Shown piece after piece: positions 8,387-16,551 of a DNA stretch of 40,076 bases (within the stretch, counting starts at the first letter, position 1; each line of letters starts with the position of its first letter). The DNA comes from Chromobacterium aquaticum. Its GTDB lineage: Bacteria; Pseudomonadota; Gammaproteobacteria; Burkholderiales; Chromobacteriaceae. The stretch covers positions 1 to 40,076 of the forward strand of contig NZ_JAJOHW010000044.1 in assembly GCF_021129195.1 (NCBI RefSeq). The letters are read 5' to 3'. A program made the position numbers and the translations under genes. The notes below the pieces were generated by a model. The model was not told the DNA's origin. It saw only the letters and a program-made list of their open reading frames with translations, and ran no database searches.

Positions 8387-9316
8387 ATGACTACCATCAA
8401 TCTGCAACTGACGCTGGGGCCGGTGCTGTTCTTCTGGCCGCGCGACACCCTGCTGGACTTCTACGCCGCCGCCGCCGACTGGCCGCTGGACCGCATCTAC
8501 CTGGGCGAAGTGGTGTGCTCGCGCCGCCAACAGATGCGGCCGCAGGACTGGATCTCGCTGGCGCGCGATCTGAGCGCCGCCGGCAAACAAGTCACCCTCA
8601 GCTGCCAGGCGCTGCTGGAAAGCGAATCCGACCTGCGCCGCGCGCGCCAATTGGCCGCCAACGGCGACATCGCGCTGGAGGCCAACGACCTGGGCGCGAT
8701 CAAGCTGGCGCGCGAACACGGCCTGCCCTTCGTCGCCGGCCCGCATCTGAACATCTACAACGCCGACACCCTGAAGCTGATCCGCGGCTGGGGCGCCGAA
8801 CGCTGGGTGCCGCCGGTGGAAATGGACCGCGCCACGCTGGCCGAGCTGCTCGCCCGCTACGCCGAAATCGGCGCGCCCATCGCCACCGAAGTCTTCGCCT
8901 GGGGCAAGCTGCCGCTGGCGCTGTCGGCGCGCTGCTTCACCGCCCGCCATTACAATCTGAGCAAGGACGACTGCCAATTCCGCTGCCTGGACCACCCGGA
9001 CGGCCTGGCCATGCGCACCCAGGACCAGCAGGACTTCCTCACTCTCAACGGCATTCAAACCCTGTCCGCCGGCTGTCATAGCCTGCTGCCGCACCTGACC
9101 GAACTCGCCGCCGCCGGCGCCGGCGCGGTGCGCATCAGCCCGCAGTCCCGCGCCACCGGCGACATCGTCGCGCTGTTCCGCCAGGCGCTGGACGGCGCCG
9201 ATCCGGCCGCCCAGCACGCGGCCAGCAGCCCGTTCGCCGACGGGGCGCTGGTGGACGGCTACTGGCGCGGCCAGGCCGGCAATCAAGCCATAGGAGCATC
9301 GCATGCGCATTCCTGA
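8387..9316 (+). CDS. ubiV: O2-independent ubiquinone hydroxylation protein UbiV (U32 peptidase family)
   Basis: 309 residues, the smaller U32-family partner of UbiU (formerly YhbV). C44, C183, C196 and C200 (the last two in CQFRC) correspond to the E. coli UbiV cluster ligands C39, C180, C193 and C197. The RIYLGEVVCSRRQQM segment holding the first ligand is well conserved. The heterodimer works in the cytosol on membrane-bound precursors, supported by UbiT. The gene overlaps ubiT by 14 bases. The family assignment rests on protein recognition and the cysteine pattern, and the operon context makes it secure. Confidence 0.93.
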   Translation: MTTINLQLTLGPVLFFWPRDTLLDFYAAAADWPLDRIYLGEVVCSRRQQMRPQDWISLARDLSAAGKQVTLSCQALLESESDLRRARQLAANGDIALEANDLGAIKLAREHGLPFVAGPHLNIYNADTLKLIRGWGAERWVPPVEMDRATLAELLARYAEIGAPIATEVFAWGKLPLALSARCFTARHYNLSKDDCQFRCLDHPDGLAMRTQDQQDFLTLNGIQTLSAGCHSLLPHLTELAAAGAGAVRISPQSRATGDIVALFRQALDGADPAAQHAASSPFADGALVDGYWRGQAGNQAIGASHAHS

Positions 9317-9737
9317 TCTCGCCCTGCCCTCCGCCGCGGCCACGCTGCTGTCCCGGCTGCCGGCCACGCCGCCAGCCTGGCTGCTGGCGGCCAGCCTCAA
9401 CCAATTGGCGCGCCGCGGCGTGCTGCCGGCGGAAATGGAACTGCTGGCCGGCCGCCGCTTCGCCATCCGCGTGCTGGACGCCGGCCTGACGCTGCGCTTC
9501 CGCGCCGACGCTCAAGGCTTCCACGCCGACTCCGCCGACGGCGACGCCGATCTGCGCTTGTCGGCGACGCTGGCAGACTTCGCCCGCATGATGCTGCGCG
9601 AGGAAGACCCGGACACACTGTTCTTCCACCGCAAACTGCAGATCGAGGGCGATACCGAGCTGGGACTCATCGTCAAAAACCTGCTGGACAGCGTGGACTG
9701 GAGCGCCACGCCGCTGGCGCGCTTCATGGCCGCCTGA
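9303..9737 (+). CDS. ubiT: Anaerobic ubiquinone accessory factor UbiT (SCP2 domain)
   Basis: 144 residues with a C-terminal SCP2-type lipid-binding domain (about residues 35-125; FAIRVLDAGLTLRFRADAQG and KLQIEGDTELGLIVKN are recognisable). UbiT (YhbT) binds isoprenoid lipids and is thought to present hydrophobic quinone intermediates to UbiU-UbiV, paralleling UbiJ of the aerobic pathway. The ATG at 9303 has an AGGAG at 9291-9295 and overlaps the end of ubiV, implying coupled translation. It ends the operon; a GC-rich hairpin lies 70 bases downstream. Confidence 0.9.
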   Translation: MRIPDLALPSAAATLLSRLPATPPAWLLAASLNQLARRGVLPAEMELLAGRRFAIRVLDAGLTLRFRADAQGFHADSADGDADLRLSATLADFARMMLREEDPDTLFFHRKLQIEGDTELGLIVKNLLDSVDWSATPLARFMAA

Positions 9738-9807
9738 GCGCCGAGCGCGCGCGCGGCTTGTGGCCGGGCCAAGTTTGGGCTAATCCGAAAAGAATAAACA
9801 CAAAGCA

Positions 9808-9827
9808 AAGCCGCCTCCCGGCGGCTT
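9808..9827. terminator. Hairpin between ubiT and the diguanylate cyclase gene (possible terminator)
   Basis: AAGCCGCC-TCCC-GGCGGCTT forms a perfect 8-bp stem. There is no T-run on either strand, so it is a weak terminator candidate or an element in the leader of the gene at 9855. Confidence 0.4.
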
Positions 9828-9854
9828 GCCATCATCGGAAACGGCCCAAGCCCC

Positions 9855-10613
9855 ATGAAGCCACGCCTGTTCAGCCCACGGCTGATCCTACTAGACCTGG
9901 TCATCCTGCTGCTGGCCAATCTGCTGATTTTCTGGCTGGCCGACCGCTTTCAGCTGACTTCCGCGCCGGCTGACCATAGTCATACCATGGGCCTGGCGCT
10001 GGTGCTGTGCGTCAATCTGGTGCTGTCGCTGGCGCTATTCGCTTATCGCCGCGCGCGCGAATCCCACGCCATGCTGCAGGAACTGAACACCATCGCCGGC
10101 CAGGACGCGGTCACCGGCCTGGCCAACCGCCGCCAGGCCAACACCATCCTCGACCGCGAAACCGAGCGCTCCTACCGCACCCGGCGGCCATTCTCGGTGC
10201 TGCTGCTGGACATCGACCATTTCAAGGACGTCAACGACAACTACGGCCACTTGGCCGGCGACCAGGTGCTGGCCGCTTTCGGACAACTGCTGCAGAAACG
10301 CGCGCGCCAGCTGGACACCGTGGTGCGCTGGGGCGGCGACGAATTCCTGGTGATCTGTCCGGAAACGGATCAGACCGGCGCGCTGGCGCTGGCGGACGAT
10401 ATCCGTCAGCGGCTGGCGCAAACCGAGCTGCCGGCGGTGAAGCATCTGAGCACCAGCATAGGCGTGGCCACCCAGACTCTGGACGATATGCCGGAAACCC
10501 TGCTGCACCGCGCCGACATGTATCTGTACGCGGCCAAGAACGCCGGCCGCAACCGCGTGGTGGGCGAGGCCGGCAGCGCCAGCCGCGAGCGCCGCCTCGC
10601 TCCGGAGGAATGA
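9855..10613 (+). CDS. Membrane-anchored diguanylate cyclase (GGDEF)
   Basis: 252 residues. Two membrane helices (about 11-28 and 45-63) bracket a short periplasmic loop and are followed by a GGDEF domain from about residue 80. The active-site GGDEF is intact at 160-164, with the metal/nucleotide segment LLLDIDHFKDVND near 116-128. An RQLD inhibitory site at 151-154 lies five residues ahead, so product feedback by c-di-GMP is expected. It should make c-di-GMP at the inner membrane; no sensory domain beyond the membrane segment is visible. The stop codon is one base from the end of the convergent PuuB-like gene. Confidence 0.9.
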   Translation: MKPRLFSPRLILLDLVILLLANLLIFWLADRFQLTSAPADHSHTMGLALVLCVNLVLSLALFAYRRARESHAMLQELNTIAGQDAVTGLANRRQANTILDRETERSYRTRRPFSVLLLDIDHFKDVNDNYGHLAGDQVLAAFGQLLQKRARQLDTVVRWGGDEFLVICPETDQTGALALADDIRQRLAQTELPAVKHLSTSIGVATQTLDDMPETLLHRADMYLYAAKNAGRNRVVGEAGSASRERRLAPEE

Positions 10614-10614
10614 C

Positions 10615-11907
10615 TCACCACCCCAGGCGGTCCCTCAAGCCATACCACCAGGCGCCCAGCGTCAGCATCGGCACCCGCAGCGCCCGCCCACCAGGGAAGG
10701 GGTAATGCGGCAGGCCGGCGAAATGGTCGAAGCGCGCGCTGTCGCCGTCTATCGCCTCCGCCAGCAAGCGCCCGGCCAGGTGGGTATAGGTGACGCCATG
10801 GCCGCTGCAGCCTTGCGAATAATAGATATTGTCGCCTATGCGCCCGGCCTGCGGCAGCCGCGACAGCGTCAGCGAGAAATTGCCGGTCCAGCCGAACTCG
10901 ATCTTGTAATCGGCCAGCTGCGGGAAAGTCTTCAACATCTTGGGACGAATCAAGCGCTCCACCTCGCCCGGATCGCGCGCGCCATAGACGGTGCCGCCGC
11001 CGTACAACAGCCGGTTGTCGGCGGTCAGCCGGTAGTAGTCCAGCAGGAAGTTGCAATCCTCCACGCAGTGATCGCCCGGCAGCAGGCTCTTGGCCAACGC
11101 CTCCGGCAGGCGCTCGGTGGTGATCACCTGGGTGCCGCAGGGCAAGCTCTTTTCCGCCAGCGCCGGCACCAGTTCTCCCAGATAGGCATTGCCGGCCACC
11201 ACCAGGAAACGGCTGCTGATCTCGCCGCAGGCGGTCTCTACCCGCACCCGGCCGCCGGGATGAATCTTCAGCGCCGCCGATTGCTCGAAAATCCGCCCGC
11301 CCAGCGATTCCAGCGCCGCCGCCTCGCCCAGCGCCAGGTTCAAGGGATGGAGATGGCCGCCCCAGTTGTCGAGCAAGGCGCCGGCATATTGCTGCGACGC
11401 CACGATGCCGCGCATGCCCTCGCGGTCGATCAACTGCAGGCCGGTATGGCCATGGCTCTCCCACAGCCGCTTCTTGGCCGCCAGTTCGTCCAGCTGCTTC
11501 TGAGTGAAGGCGGCGAACACATTGCCGGTTTTCAGATCGCACTGGATGCCGTAGCGCTCGATGCGCTCGCGAATGATGCGACCGCCCTCGAAAGCCATCG
11601 CGCCCAGCGCCGTGGCCGCCGCCTTGCCGTGGCGGCGTTCGATCACGTCCATGTCGCGGCTGTAGCTGTTGACGATCTGGCCGCCGTTGCGTCCGGATGC
11701 GCCCCAGCCCACCCGCGCCGCCTCCAGCACCGCCACCTGATAGCCGCGCTCGGCCAAGTGCAGCGCGGTGGAGAGGCCGGTATAACCGGCGCCTATCACG
11801 CAGACATCCACTTGCTGCACGCCCTGCAGCGGCGGGCGCATCGGCGCGGGATGGGCGGATGCGGCGTAATAAGAGCTCGTGTGTTCCAGTCGGGCCGGCG
11901 CGTTCAT
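10615..11907 (-). CDS. puuB: FAD-dependent amine oxidoreductase, PuuB-like (gamma-glutamylputrescine oxidase family)
   Basis: 430 residues from the ATG at 11907, which has AAGGAGA just upstream; a longer frame reaching 11988 would have no such signal. The Rossmann FAD motif VIGAGYTGLSTALHLAERG sits at about 37-55, followed by WGASGRNGGQI, a signature of PuuB/DAO-family oxidases. The C-terminal YSQGCSGHGVTYTHLAGRL is the second flavin-binding segment. PuuB oxidises gamma-glutamylputrescine in putrescine breakdown. No other puu gene is adjacent, and the PuuR-like regulator of this window lies 27 kb away, so the true substrate could be another amine or amino acid. Confidence 0.78.
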   Translation of the reverse strand: MNAPARLEHTSSYYAASAHPAPMRPPLQGVQQVDVCVIGAGYTGLSTALHLAERGYQVAVLEAARVGWGASGRNGGQIVNSYSRDMDVIERRHGKAAATALGAMAFEGGRIIRERIERYGIQCDLKTGNVFAAFTQKQLDELAAKKRLWESHGHTGLQLIDREGMRGIVASQQYAGALLDNWGGHLHPLNLALGEAAALESLGGRIFEQSAALKIHPGGRVRVETACGEISSRFLVVAGNAYLGELVPALAEKSLPCGTQVITTERLPEALAKSLLPGDHCVEDCNFLLDYYRLTADNRLLYGGGTVYGARDPGEVERLIRPKMLKTFPQLADYKIEFGWTGNFSLTLSRLPQAGRIGDNIYYSQGCSGHGVTYTHLAGRLLAEAIDGDSARFDHFAGLPHYPFPGGRALRVPMLTLGAWWYGLRDRLGW

Positions 11908-11972
11908 GGCAGTCTCCTTGGCGAGCCGGACGCGGCGGGGCTTATTGGGCGCGCGGCGGCTTCGTTCATGAT

Positions 11973-11988
11973 TTGTATAAAAATACAA
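11973..11988. promoter_or_regulatory. Operator-like palindrome upstream of the PuuB-like gene
   Basis: TTGTAT-AAAA-ATACAA is a perfect 16-bp palindrome centred about 73 bases upstream of the ATG at 11907, in an AT-rich patch that probably holds the promoter. The binding protein is unknown; the nearby LysR product is one candidate. Confidence 0.4.
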
Positions 11989-12070
11989 TACACTCGCTCA
12001 TTATAATTAACAACAGCTAGCCGAAAGGAGGATGCCGCCAGCGCTCGCCCAGCTATCCGCGTTGGAAAAC

Positions 12071-12112
12071 GGCAACAAAAAAGCCAGCGCGAGCGCTGGC
12101 TTTTTTGTTGCC
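12071..12112. terminator. Bidirectional terminator, perfect 20-bp stem
   Basis: A 20-bp arm (12071-12090, containing AAAAAAGCCAGCGC) and its exact reverse complement (12093-12112) flank a GA loop. Both strands read a GC stem followed by six T. It ends the LysR transcript (minus strand, stop at 12124) and can also block rightward read-through. Confidence 0.9.
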
Positions 12113-12123
12113 GAATCCGAAGT

Positions 12124-13089
12124 TCAGACGGCGTTCTTCTGCGCCGCCTTGCGTTTGGCGCTGAGATCCAGCCCCGGCAGGTCCGCCATGATGTCCGGAT
12201 GGTCCGCCAGCTTCTCCACCACGAAGTCCACGAACACCCGGGTACGCGGCGCGATATGGTCGCGATGCGGGAAACAGATGTATATGGAACGCTCCAGCGA
12301 CACCATATCGGTCAGCACCGGCTCCAGTTCACCGGAACGGATCAGGTGCACCACCTCGTGGCCCGGCAGTTGGGCCACGCCCATGCCTAGGCGCGCCAGC
12401 TCGGCCACCGCCTCCATCTCGTTCAAGGTATAAGTGCCGTTGACCTCCAGCGGAATGCGTTCGCCCTTGCGGTCGAACTCCCATTTGAACAAGCGTCCGG
12501 ACGTGGGGAACTGGAAGTTGATGCAATCGTGGTTGCTCAACTCCTCCGGCGCGCTGGGACGGCCATGCAAGTCCCAGTACCCGGGCGAAGCCACCACGTA
12601 GAGCGGCATCTGCGCCAGATTGCGCGCCACCATGCGGCTGTCCGGCATCATGCCGGAACGCACGCCCACATCGTAGCCGTCCTCGATCAGGTCGCTGAAA
12701 TGATCGTCCAGGCCGAAGAACACGCGCACCTTGGGATAACGTTCGCAAAACTCGCCCATGATGGGCAGGATGAAACGCCGGCCGAAGGAATTGGGCATGC
12801 TGACCCGCAGATGGCCTGCTGGTTCGTCACGGCTGGCCTTGAGCTGGTTGATCGCCGAATCCAGATTGTTCACCGGACCGCGGCACTGAGCGTAAAAACG
12901 GCGTCCGTCCTCGGTCAGCGTCAATTGGCGCGTGGTGCGGTTGAACAGGCGGACCTCCAACTCCTGCTCCAAGCGGGCAATACTCTGGCTGATGGCGGCC
13001 GGCGACACGCCGAGCTTGCGCGCGGCGTCGGAGAAACTGCCGTTTTCCGCCGTGGTCATGAAGACCATCAATGCTTTTAAGGTGTCCAT
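12124..13089 (-). CDS. LysR-family transcriptional regulator
   Basis: 321 residues. The N-terminal winged helix-turn-helix (MDTLKALMVFMTTAENGSFS, then AARKLGVSPAAISQSIARLE) is typical of LysR regulators of the CrgA/DmlR type. The effector-binding domain occupies about 90-300 (HLRVSMPNSFGRRFILPIMG, then GMGVAQLPGHEV). The PuuB-like gene lies downstream in the same direction beyond a strong terminator, while the region upstream leads to nrdD. Target genes cannot be read directly. It probably controls itself and perhaps one neighbour. Confidence 0.88.
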   Translation of the reverse strand: MDTLKALMVFMTTAENGSFSDAARKLGVSPAAISQSIARLEQELEVRLFNRTTRQLTLTEDGRRFYAQCRGPVNNLDSAINQLKASRDEPAGHLRVSMPNSFGRRFILPIMGEFCERYPKVRVFFGLDDHFSDLIEDGYDVGVRSGMMPDSRMVARNLAQMPLYVVASPGYWDLHGRPSAPEELSNHDCINFQFPTSGRLFKWEFDRKGERIPLEVNGTYTLNEMEAVAELARLGMGVAQLPGHEVVHLIRSGELEPVLTDMVSLERSIYICFPHRDHIAPRTRVFVDFVVEKLADHPDIMADLPGLDLSAKRKAAQKNAV

Positions 13090-13627
13090 ATCAGGGATGT
13101 TCCAGGCTCGGCATTGCTCACCCTTTTTATGCCAGTCAGCCTGGGGGGATTTGACAATGCTGATAACATTATTAAGTAGTATCTCTTTAAAAAGGGTACA
13201 CCAAACCCTTAGGCGATTAAAGGAGAACTTGCAAATTGTTCTGAATGCATCTTCGCGACAAACTCACGCCTGAAACAGGCCTACCACGCAGCTTCCCCGC
13301 TGCACCGCCCGCGTAGCGCGTTTTGTCATATTATTTTTACTACATAGTTGAAAATACATTGCACTATTTTCTATGCAATCCAAGTATGCACCCGATTCAG
13401 TCCGAATGCCATGAGTTTGTTGCAACAGACTCAATGAAACCGCATCAAGTTGGCAACAATATGCCGATGACGCGTCACAGAGCTTTCCTGCGCGCTTGAA
13501 CGCCAGCCCCCAGATCGCCTCCCGCCGCCAGCCACGCCTCGCGACCAAGCACCAGCATCTCCAGCCGGAAAAACACAATATCTATGCAAGACAAAATGCC
13601 CAACCACTATTACTAGTTGCCCGACGC
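13090..13627. other. Non-coding region between the LysR gene and the nrdD control region
   Basis: No convincing gene. The left end (about 13140-13200) is AT-rich and should contain the LysR promoter. Two weaker NrdR-like matches are present: ACACAATATCTATGC near 13573-13587 and CCACTATTACTAGTTG near 13604-13619, their cores 31 bases apart. TTGCA/TGCAA half sites flank CTATTTTCTA at about 13360-13378. Frames open here have no ribosome binding sites or recognisable products. Confidence 0.5.
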
Positions 13628-13641
13628 TTGATCCGCATCAA
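13628..13641. promoter_or_regulatory. Perfect FNR/ANR box upstream of nrdD
   Basis: TTGAT-CCGC-ATCAA matches the FNR/ANR consensus at all ten defined positions. The best -10 candidate, TATAGT at 13682-13687, would put the start point near 13694 and the box at about -60, the class I activator position. This is the expected control for an oxygen-sensitive reductase. Confidence 0.8.
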
Positions 13642-13673
13642 GTTATCGCCATCTGCGCGACACAAGCGACAAA

Positions 13674-13721
13674 ACACTATTTATAGTGGAACCCATTCGG
13701 AACCATCACTATATATAGCAA
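13674..13721. promoter_or_regulatory. Tandem NrdR boxes at the nrdD promoter
   Basis: Box 1 (13674-13689, ACACTATTTATAGTGG) and box 2 (13706-13721, TCACTATATATAGCAA) match the NrdR consensus acaCwAtATaTwGtgt. Their CACTAT starts are 32 bases apart, about three helical turns, the usual spacing of paired NrdR boxes. Box 1 overlaps the proposed -10 and box 2 abuts the nrdD start codon, as expected for repression by the ATP/dATP-sensing NrdR. Confidence 0.8.
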
Positions 13722-15433
13722 TGAATACTGCTTCCGCGCCTACTGCTCCGGTCGATGCCATCGCCGCGATCGATGAATATCTGGACCGCGCCGATTGGCG
13801 AGTCAATGCCAACGCCAATCAGGGCTATAGTCTGGGCGGCCTGATCCTGAACATCGCCGGCAAGCTCACCGCCAATTACTGGCTGGAGCGGGTGCTGGCG
13901 CCGGAAGTCGCGCTCGCCCACCGCCAGGGCGATCTGCACATCCACGACCTGGACATGCTGTCCGGTTACTGCGCCGGCTGGTCGCTACGCACCCTGTTGC
14001 AAAACGGCTTCAACGGCATTCCCGGCAAGGTGGAATCCGCCGCGCCGCGCCACCTGTCCTCGGCCTGCGGCCAGATCGTCAACTTCCTCGGCACCCTGCA
14101 AAACGAATGGGCCGGCGCGCAGGCCTTCAGCTCCTTCGACACCTATCTGGCCCCCTTCGTCAAAAAAGACGGTCTGAGCTATGAGGCGGTGCGCCAGTGC
14201 GTCCAGGAACTGATCTACAACCTCAATGTGCCCAGCCGCTGGGGCACTCAGACGCCGTTCACCAATCTGACCTTCGACTGGACCTGCCCGGACGATGTCG
14301 CCGAGCAGATCCCGGTGATAGGCGGCGAGGAAATGCCGTTCCGCTACGGCGATTGCGCGCGCGAAATGGCGATGATCAACCGCGCCTACATCGAAGTGAT
14401 GCTGGCCGGCGACGCCAAGGGCCGCGCCTTCACCTTCCCGATTCCCACTTACAACATCACCCGCGATTTCGACTGGCACGGCGAGAACACCGATCTCTTG
14501 TTCGAAATGACCGCCAAATACGGCCTGCCCTATTTCCAGAACTTCGTGAATTCGGACCTGGAGCCGCAAATGGTGCGCAGTATGTGCTGCCGGCTGCAGC
14601 TGGACTTGCGCGAATTGCTCAAGCGCGGCAACGGCCTGTTCGGCAGCGCCGAGCAGACCGGCTCGGTCGGCGTCATCACCCTCAATTGCGCGCGCCTGGG
14701 CCATCGCTTCGCCGGTGACTACCCAGCGCTGATCGCCGAAACCGACCGCCTGCTGGAACTGTCGCGCGACGCGCTGGAGAAAAAACGCGCCGAAGTGCAG
14801 GCGCGCATCGACGATGGCCTCTATCCCTATACCCGCCATTTCCTCGGCTCGCTGCGCAATCACTTCAGCACCATAGGCGTCAACGGCATCAATGAAATGA
14901 TCCGCAACTTCAGCGCCGACCGCATCGACATCGCCAGCGACGAAGGCCACCAACTGGCCTGCGATTATCTGGACCACATTCGCCAGCGCATGGTCGAATT
15001 CCAGGAAAGCACCGGCCACCTGTACAACCTGGAAGCCACCCCGGCGGAGGGCACCACCTACCGCTTCGCCAAGGAAGACCGCAAGCGCTACCCCGGCATT
15101 CTGCAGGCCGGCAGCGACGCCCATCCGTATTACACCAACTCCAGCCAATTGCCGGTGGGCTTCACCGACGATCCGTTCGAAGCGCTGCAACGCCAGGAGA
15201 AACTGCAGCGCAAATACACCGGCGGCACCGTGCTGCATCTCTATATGACCGAGGCGATCAGCAGCGCCCAGGCCTGCCGCGAGCTGGTGCGGCGCGCGCT
15301 GTCCAATTTCCGCCTGCCCTATATCACGGTGACGCCGACCTTCTCGATCTGCCCCAAGCACGGCTATCTATCCGGCCATCACGAATTCTGCCCGCGCTGC
15401 GACGCCGAACAACTGGCTCGCCAGCAAGCCTGA
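13721..15433 (+). CDS. nrdD: Class III (anaerobic) ribonucleoside-triphosphate reductase, catalytic part lacking the glycyl-radical segment
   Basis: 570 residues from the ATG at 13721; the conserved domain begins at about residue 12. It reduces ribonucleotides in the cytosol under anaerobiosis. Active-site cysteines are recognisable: C84 (in GYCAGWSL) and C289/C290 (in RSMCCRLQL), equivalent to C79 and C290 of the phage T4 enzyme. A zinc ribbon CPKH...CPRC (C544, H547, C557, C560) sits near the C-terminus, but the protein ends ten residues later. The RVxGY glycyl-radical motif that normally follows is absent and is found in the next gene. There is no N-terminal ATP cone, so allosteric activity control of the usual kind appears to be missing. 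Upstream in-frame codons exist, but that stretch has no homology and contains the operator sites. Confidence 0.9.
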   Translation: MNTASAPTAPVDAIAAIDEYLDRADWRVNANANQGYSLGGLILNIAGKLTANYWLERVLAPEVALAHRQGDLHIHDLDMLSGYCAGWSLRTLLQNGFNGIPGKVESAAPRHLSSACGQIVNFLGTLQNEWAGAQAFSSFDTYLAPFVKKDGLSYEAVRQCVQELIYNLNVPSRWGTQTPFTNLTFDWTCPDDVAEQIPVIGGEEMPFRYGDCAREMAMINRAYIEVMLAGDAKGRAFTFPIPTYNITRDFDWHGENTDLLFEMTAKYGLPYFQNFVNSDLEPQMVRSMCCRLQLDLRELLKRGNGLFGSAEQTGSVGVITLNCARLGHRFAGDYPALIAETDRLLELSRDALEKKRAEVQARIDDGLYPYTRHFLGSLRNHFSTIGVNGINEMIRNFSADRIDIASDEGHQLACDYLDHIRQRMVEFQESTGHLYNLEATPAEGTTYRFAKEDRKRYPGILQAGSDAHPYYTNSSQLPVGFTDDPFEALQRQEKLQRKYTGGTVLHLYMTEAISSAQACRELVRRALSNFRLPYITVTPTFSICPKHGYLSGHHEFCPRCDAEQLARQQA

Positions 15434-15452
15434 CCTCAAGAAAGGAAACCGC

Positions 15453-15632
15453 ATGACGCCTCCCCTCCGCATCCCCGACCAAGACGCCGCCCCGCTCCGC
15501 GACGAACAACGCACCCGCTGCGAAGTGTGGACCCGGGTCATGGGCTACCACCGCCCGGTGCAATCCTTCAATATCGGCAAGCGCGGCGAGTTCGATGAAC
15601 GGGTCTGCTTCAGTGAAACCGCCGGCAACTGA
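15453..15632 (+). CDS. Separate glycyl-radical domain of the class III reductase (59 residues)
   Basis: A short gene with a good ribosome binding site (AAGAAAGGAAA, ending a few bases before the ATG), 19 bases after nrdD and in a different frame. Its central part reads CEVWTRVMGYHRPVQSFNIG and then KRGEFDERV. This is the usual C-terminal tail of NrdD, in which the glycine of RVxGY (G31 here) carries the catalytic radical. The first 20 residues are not conserved-looking. The product presumably docks on NrdD to complete the active site and is the target of NrdG. Because it has its own start, signal and stop, it looks like a true separate gene, not a sequencing frameshift. It overlaps nrdG. Confidence 0.82.
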   Translation: MTPPLRIPDQDAAPLRDEQRTRCEVWTRVMGYHRPVQSFNIGKRGEFDERVCFSETAGN

Positions 15633-16320
15633 CGCCGCCTCGGCCCGCATCGGCGGGCTGACGCCGTTCTCCAGCTGCGACTGGCCCGGCAAGCTGTGCG
15701 CGGTGGTATTCCTGTCCGGCTGCCCATGGCGCTGCGGCTATTGCCACAACCCGCACCTGCTGCGGCGCGGCAACGGCGAAACGCGCTGGCCGGACATTCT
15801 GCGCTGGCTGCAAAGCCGGGTCGGCCTGCTCGATGGCGTGGTGTTCTCCGGCGGCGAGCCGCTGCAGGAACCGGCGCTGCCGGCGCTGCTGGAGCAAACG
15901 CGGGCACTGGGCTTCGCCACCGGCCTGCACTCCGGCGGCGCCTATCCGCAACGCTTGCAACAGGCGCTGCAGCTGCTGGACTGGGTTGGGCTGGACATCA
16001 AGACCGGCTTCGACGCCTACCCGGCGCTGACCGGCCTGCCGCGCAGCGGCGAGCAAGCGCGGCAATCGCTGCAGCTGCTGTTGCAAAACAACAGTCAATT
16101 CGAGTGCCGCAGCACCATACATCCGCGCTGGCACGACGAGGCGCAGCTCGCCGAACTGGCGCGCCGACTGGCGGCGCAGGGCGTGCGCGACTACCACTGG
16201 CAACAACTGCGTCCACCGCCGTCCTCGGCGCTGGCCGCCACGCCTCCCGGCTGGCCGGCGCCGGCCCTGTTAGAAGAAATCGCGCCGTTGTTCCAGCATT
16301 TCAGCTACCGGGAACACTGA
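15595..16320 (+). CDS. nrdG: Anaerobic ribonucleotide reductase activase NrdG (radical SAM)
   Basis: 241 residues from the ATG at 15595, with GGCGAG six bases upstream; GTG at 15613 is an in-frame alternative. The radical-SAM motif is CPWRCGYC (C43, C47, C50; CX3CX2C), followed by FSGGEPLQEP, the SAM-binding GGE motif. It binds one [4Fe-4S] cluster and generates the glycyl radical. Its overlap with the small glycyl-radical gene fits their direct interaction. It is somewhat longer than the 155-residue E. coli protein and nearer the 230-residue form found with this NrdD class. Confidence 0.9.
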   Translation: MNGSASVKPPATDAASARIGGLTPFSSCDWPGKLCAVVFLSGCPWRCGYCHNPHLLRRGNGETRWPDILRWLQSRVGLLDGVVFSGGEPLQEPALPALLEQTRALGFATGLHSGGAYPQRLQQALQLLDWVGLDIKTGFDAYPALTGLPRSGEQARQSLQLLLQNNSQFECRSTIHPRWHDEAQLAELARRLAAQGVRDYHWQQLRPPPSSALAATPPGWPAPALLEEIAPLFQHFSYREH

Positions 16321-16465
16321 CAGAAGGTTCAGTACCCCAGCCCTCATCACGCGCCGCCCGCGCGGCGCCCCGCTCCTCCCTCCCGATTCGACTGGGCCGA
16401 ATAGCATCAAATAAGCCATTGATCAATATAATTATTTCCACTTACGGATTTTTGGACAGGCAATT

Positions 16466-16551
16466 TGTTATAATGTCGGCGACGAATGCAACAGCCGCTG
16501 TTCTTAGCACCAGAACAAGGAGTTAGCGCTTCCCATGCCTTTTGCATGTGG
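16466..16551 (+). promoter_or_regulatory. cviR promoter (extended -10) and structured leader
   Basis: TG-T-TATAAT at 16466-16474 is a perfect extended -10 element and predicts a start near 16481, giving a leader of roughly 118 bases. The leader contains the hairpin CCCATGC-CTTTT-GCATGTGGG at about 16532-16551 (one bulge) and an AAGGAG at 16517-16522 that is not close to any good start codon. Confidence 0.55.

Noticed and set aside
12032-12433. Plus-strand frame starting right after AAAGGAGG near 12020
   Set aside because: There is no spacing between the purine run and the ATG, and the frame runs through a strong terminator and antisense to the LysR gene.
13264-13578. Minus-strand 104-residue frame upstream of nrdD
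   Set aside because: No ribosome binding site or recognisable domain, and it would run across the promoter region.
16418-16436. FNR-like motif TTGATCAATATAAT upstream of cviR
   Set aside because: Two of the ten defined bases do not match and the spacing symmetry is poor, in contrast to the two perfect boxes elsewhere.
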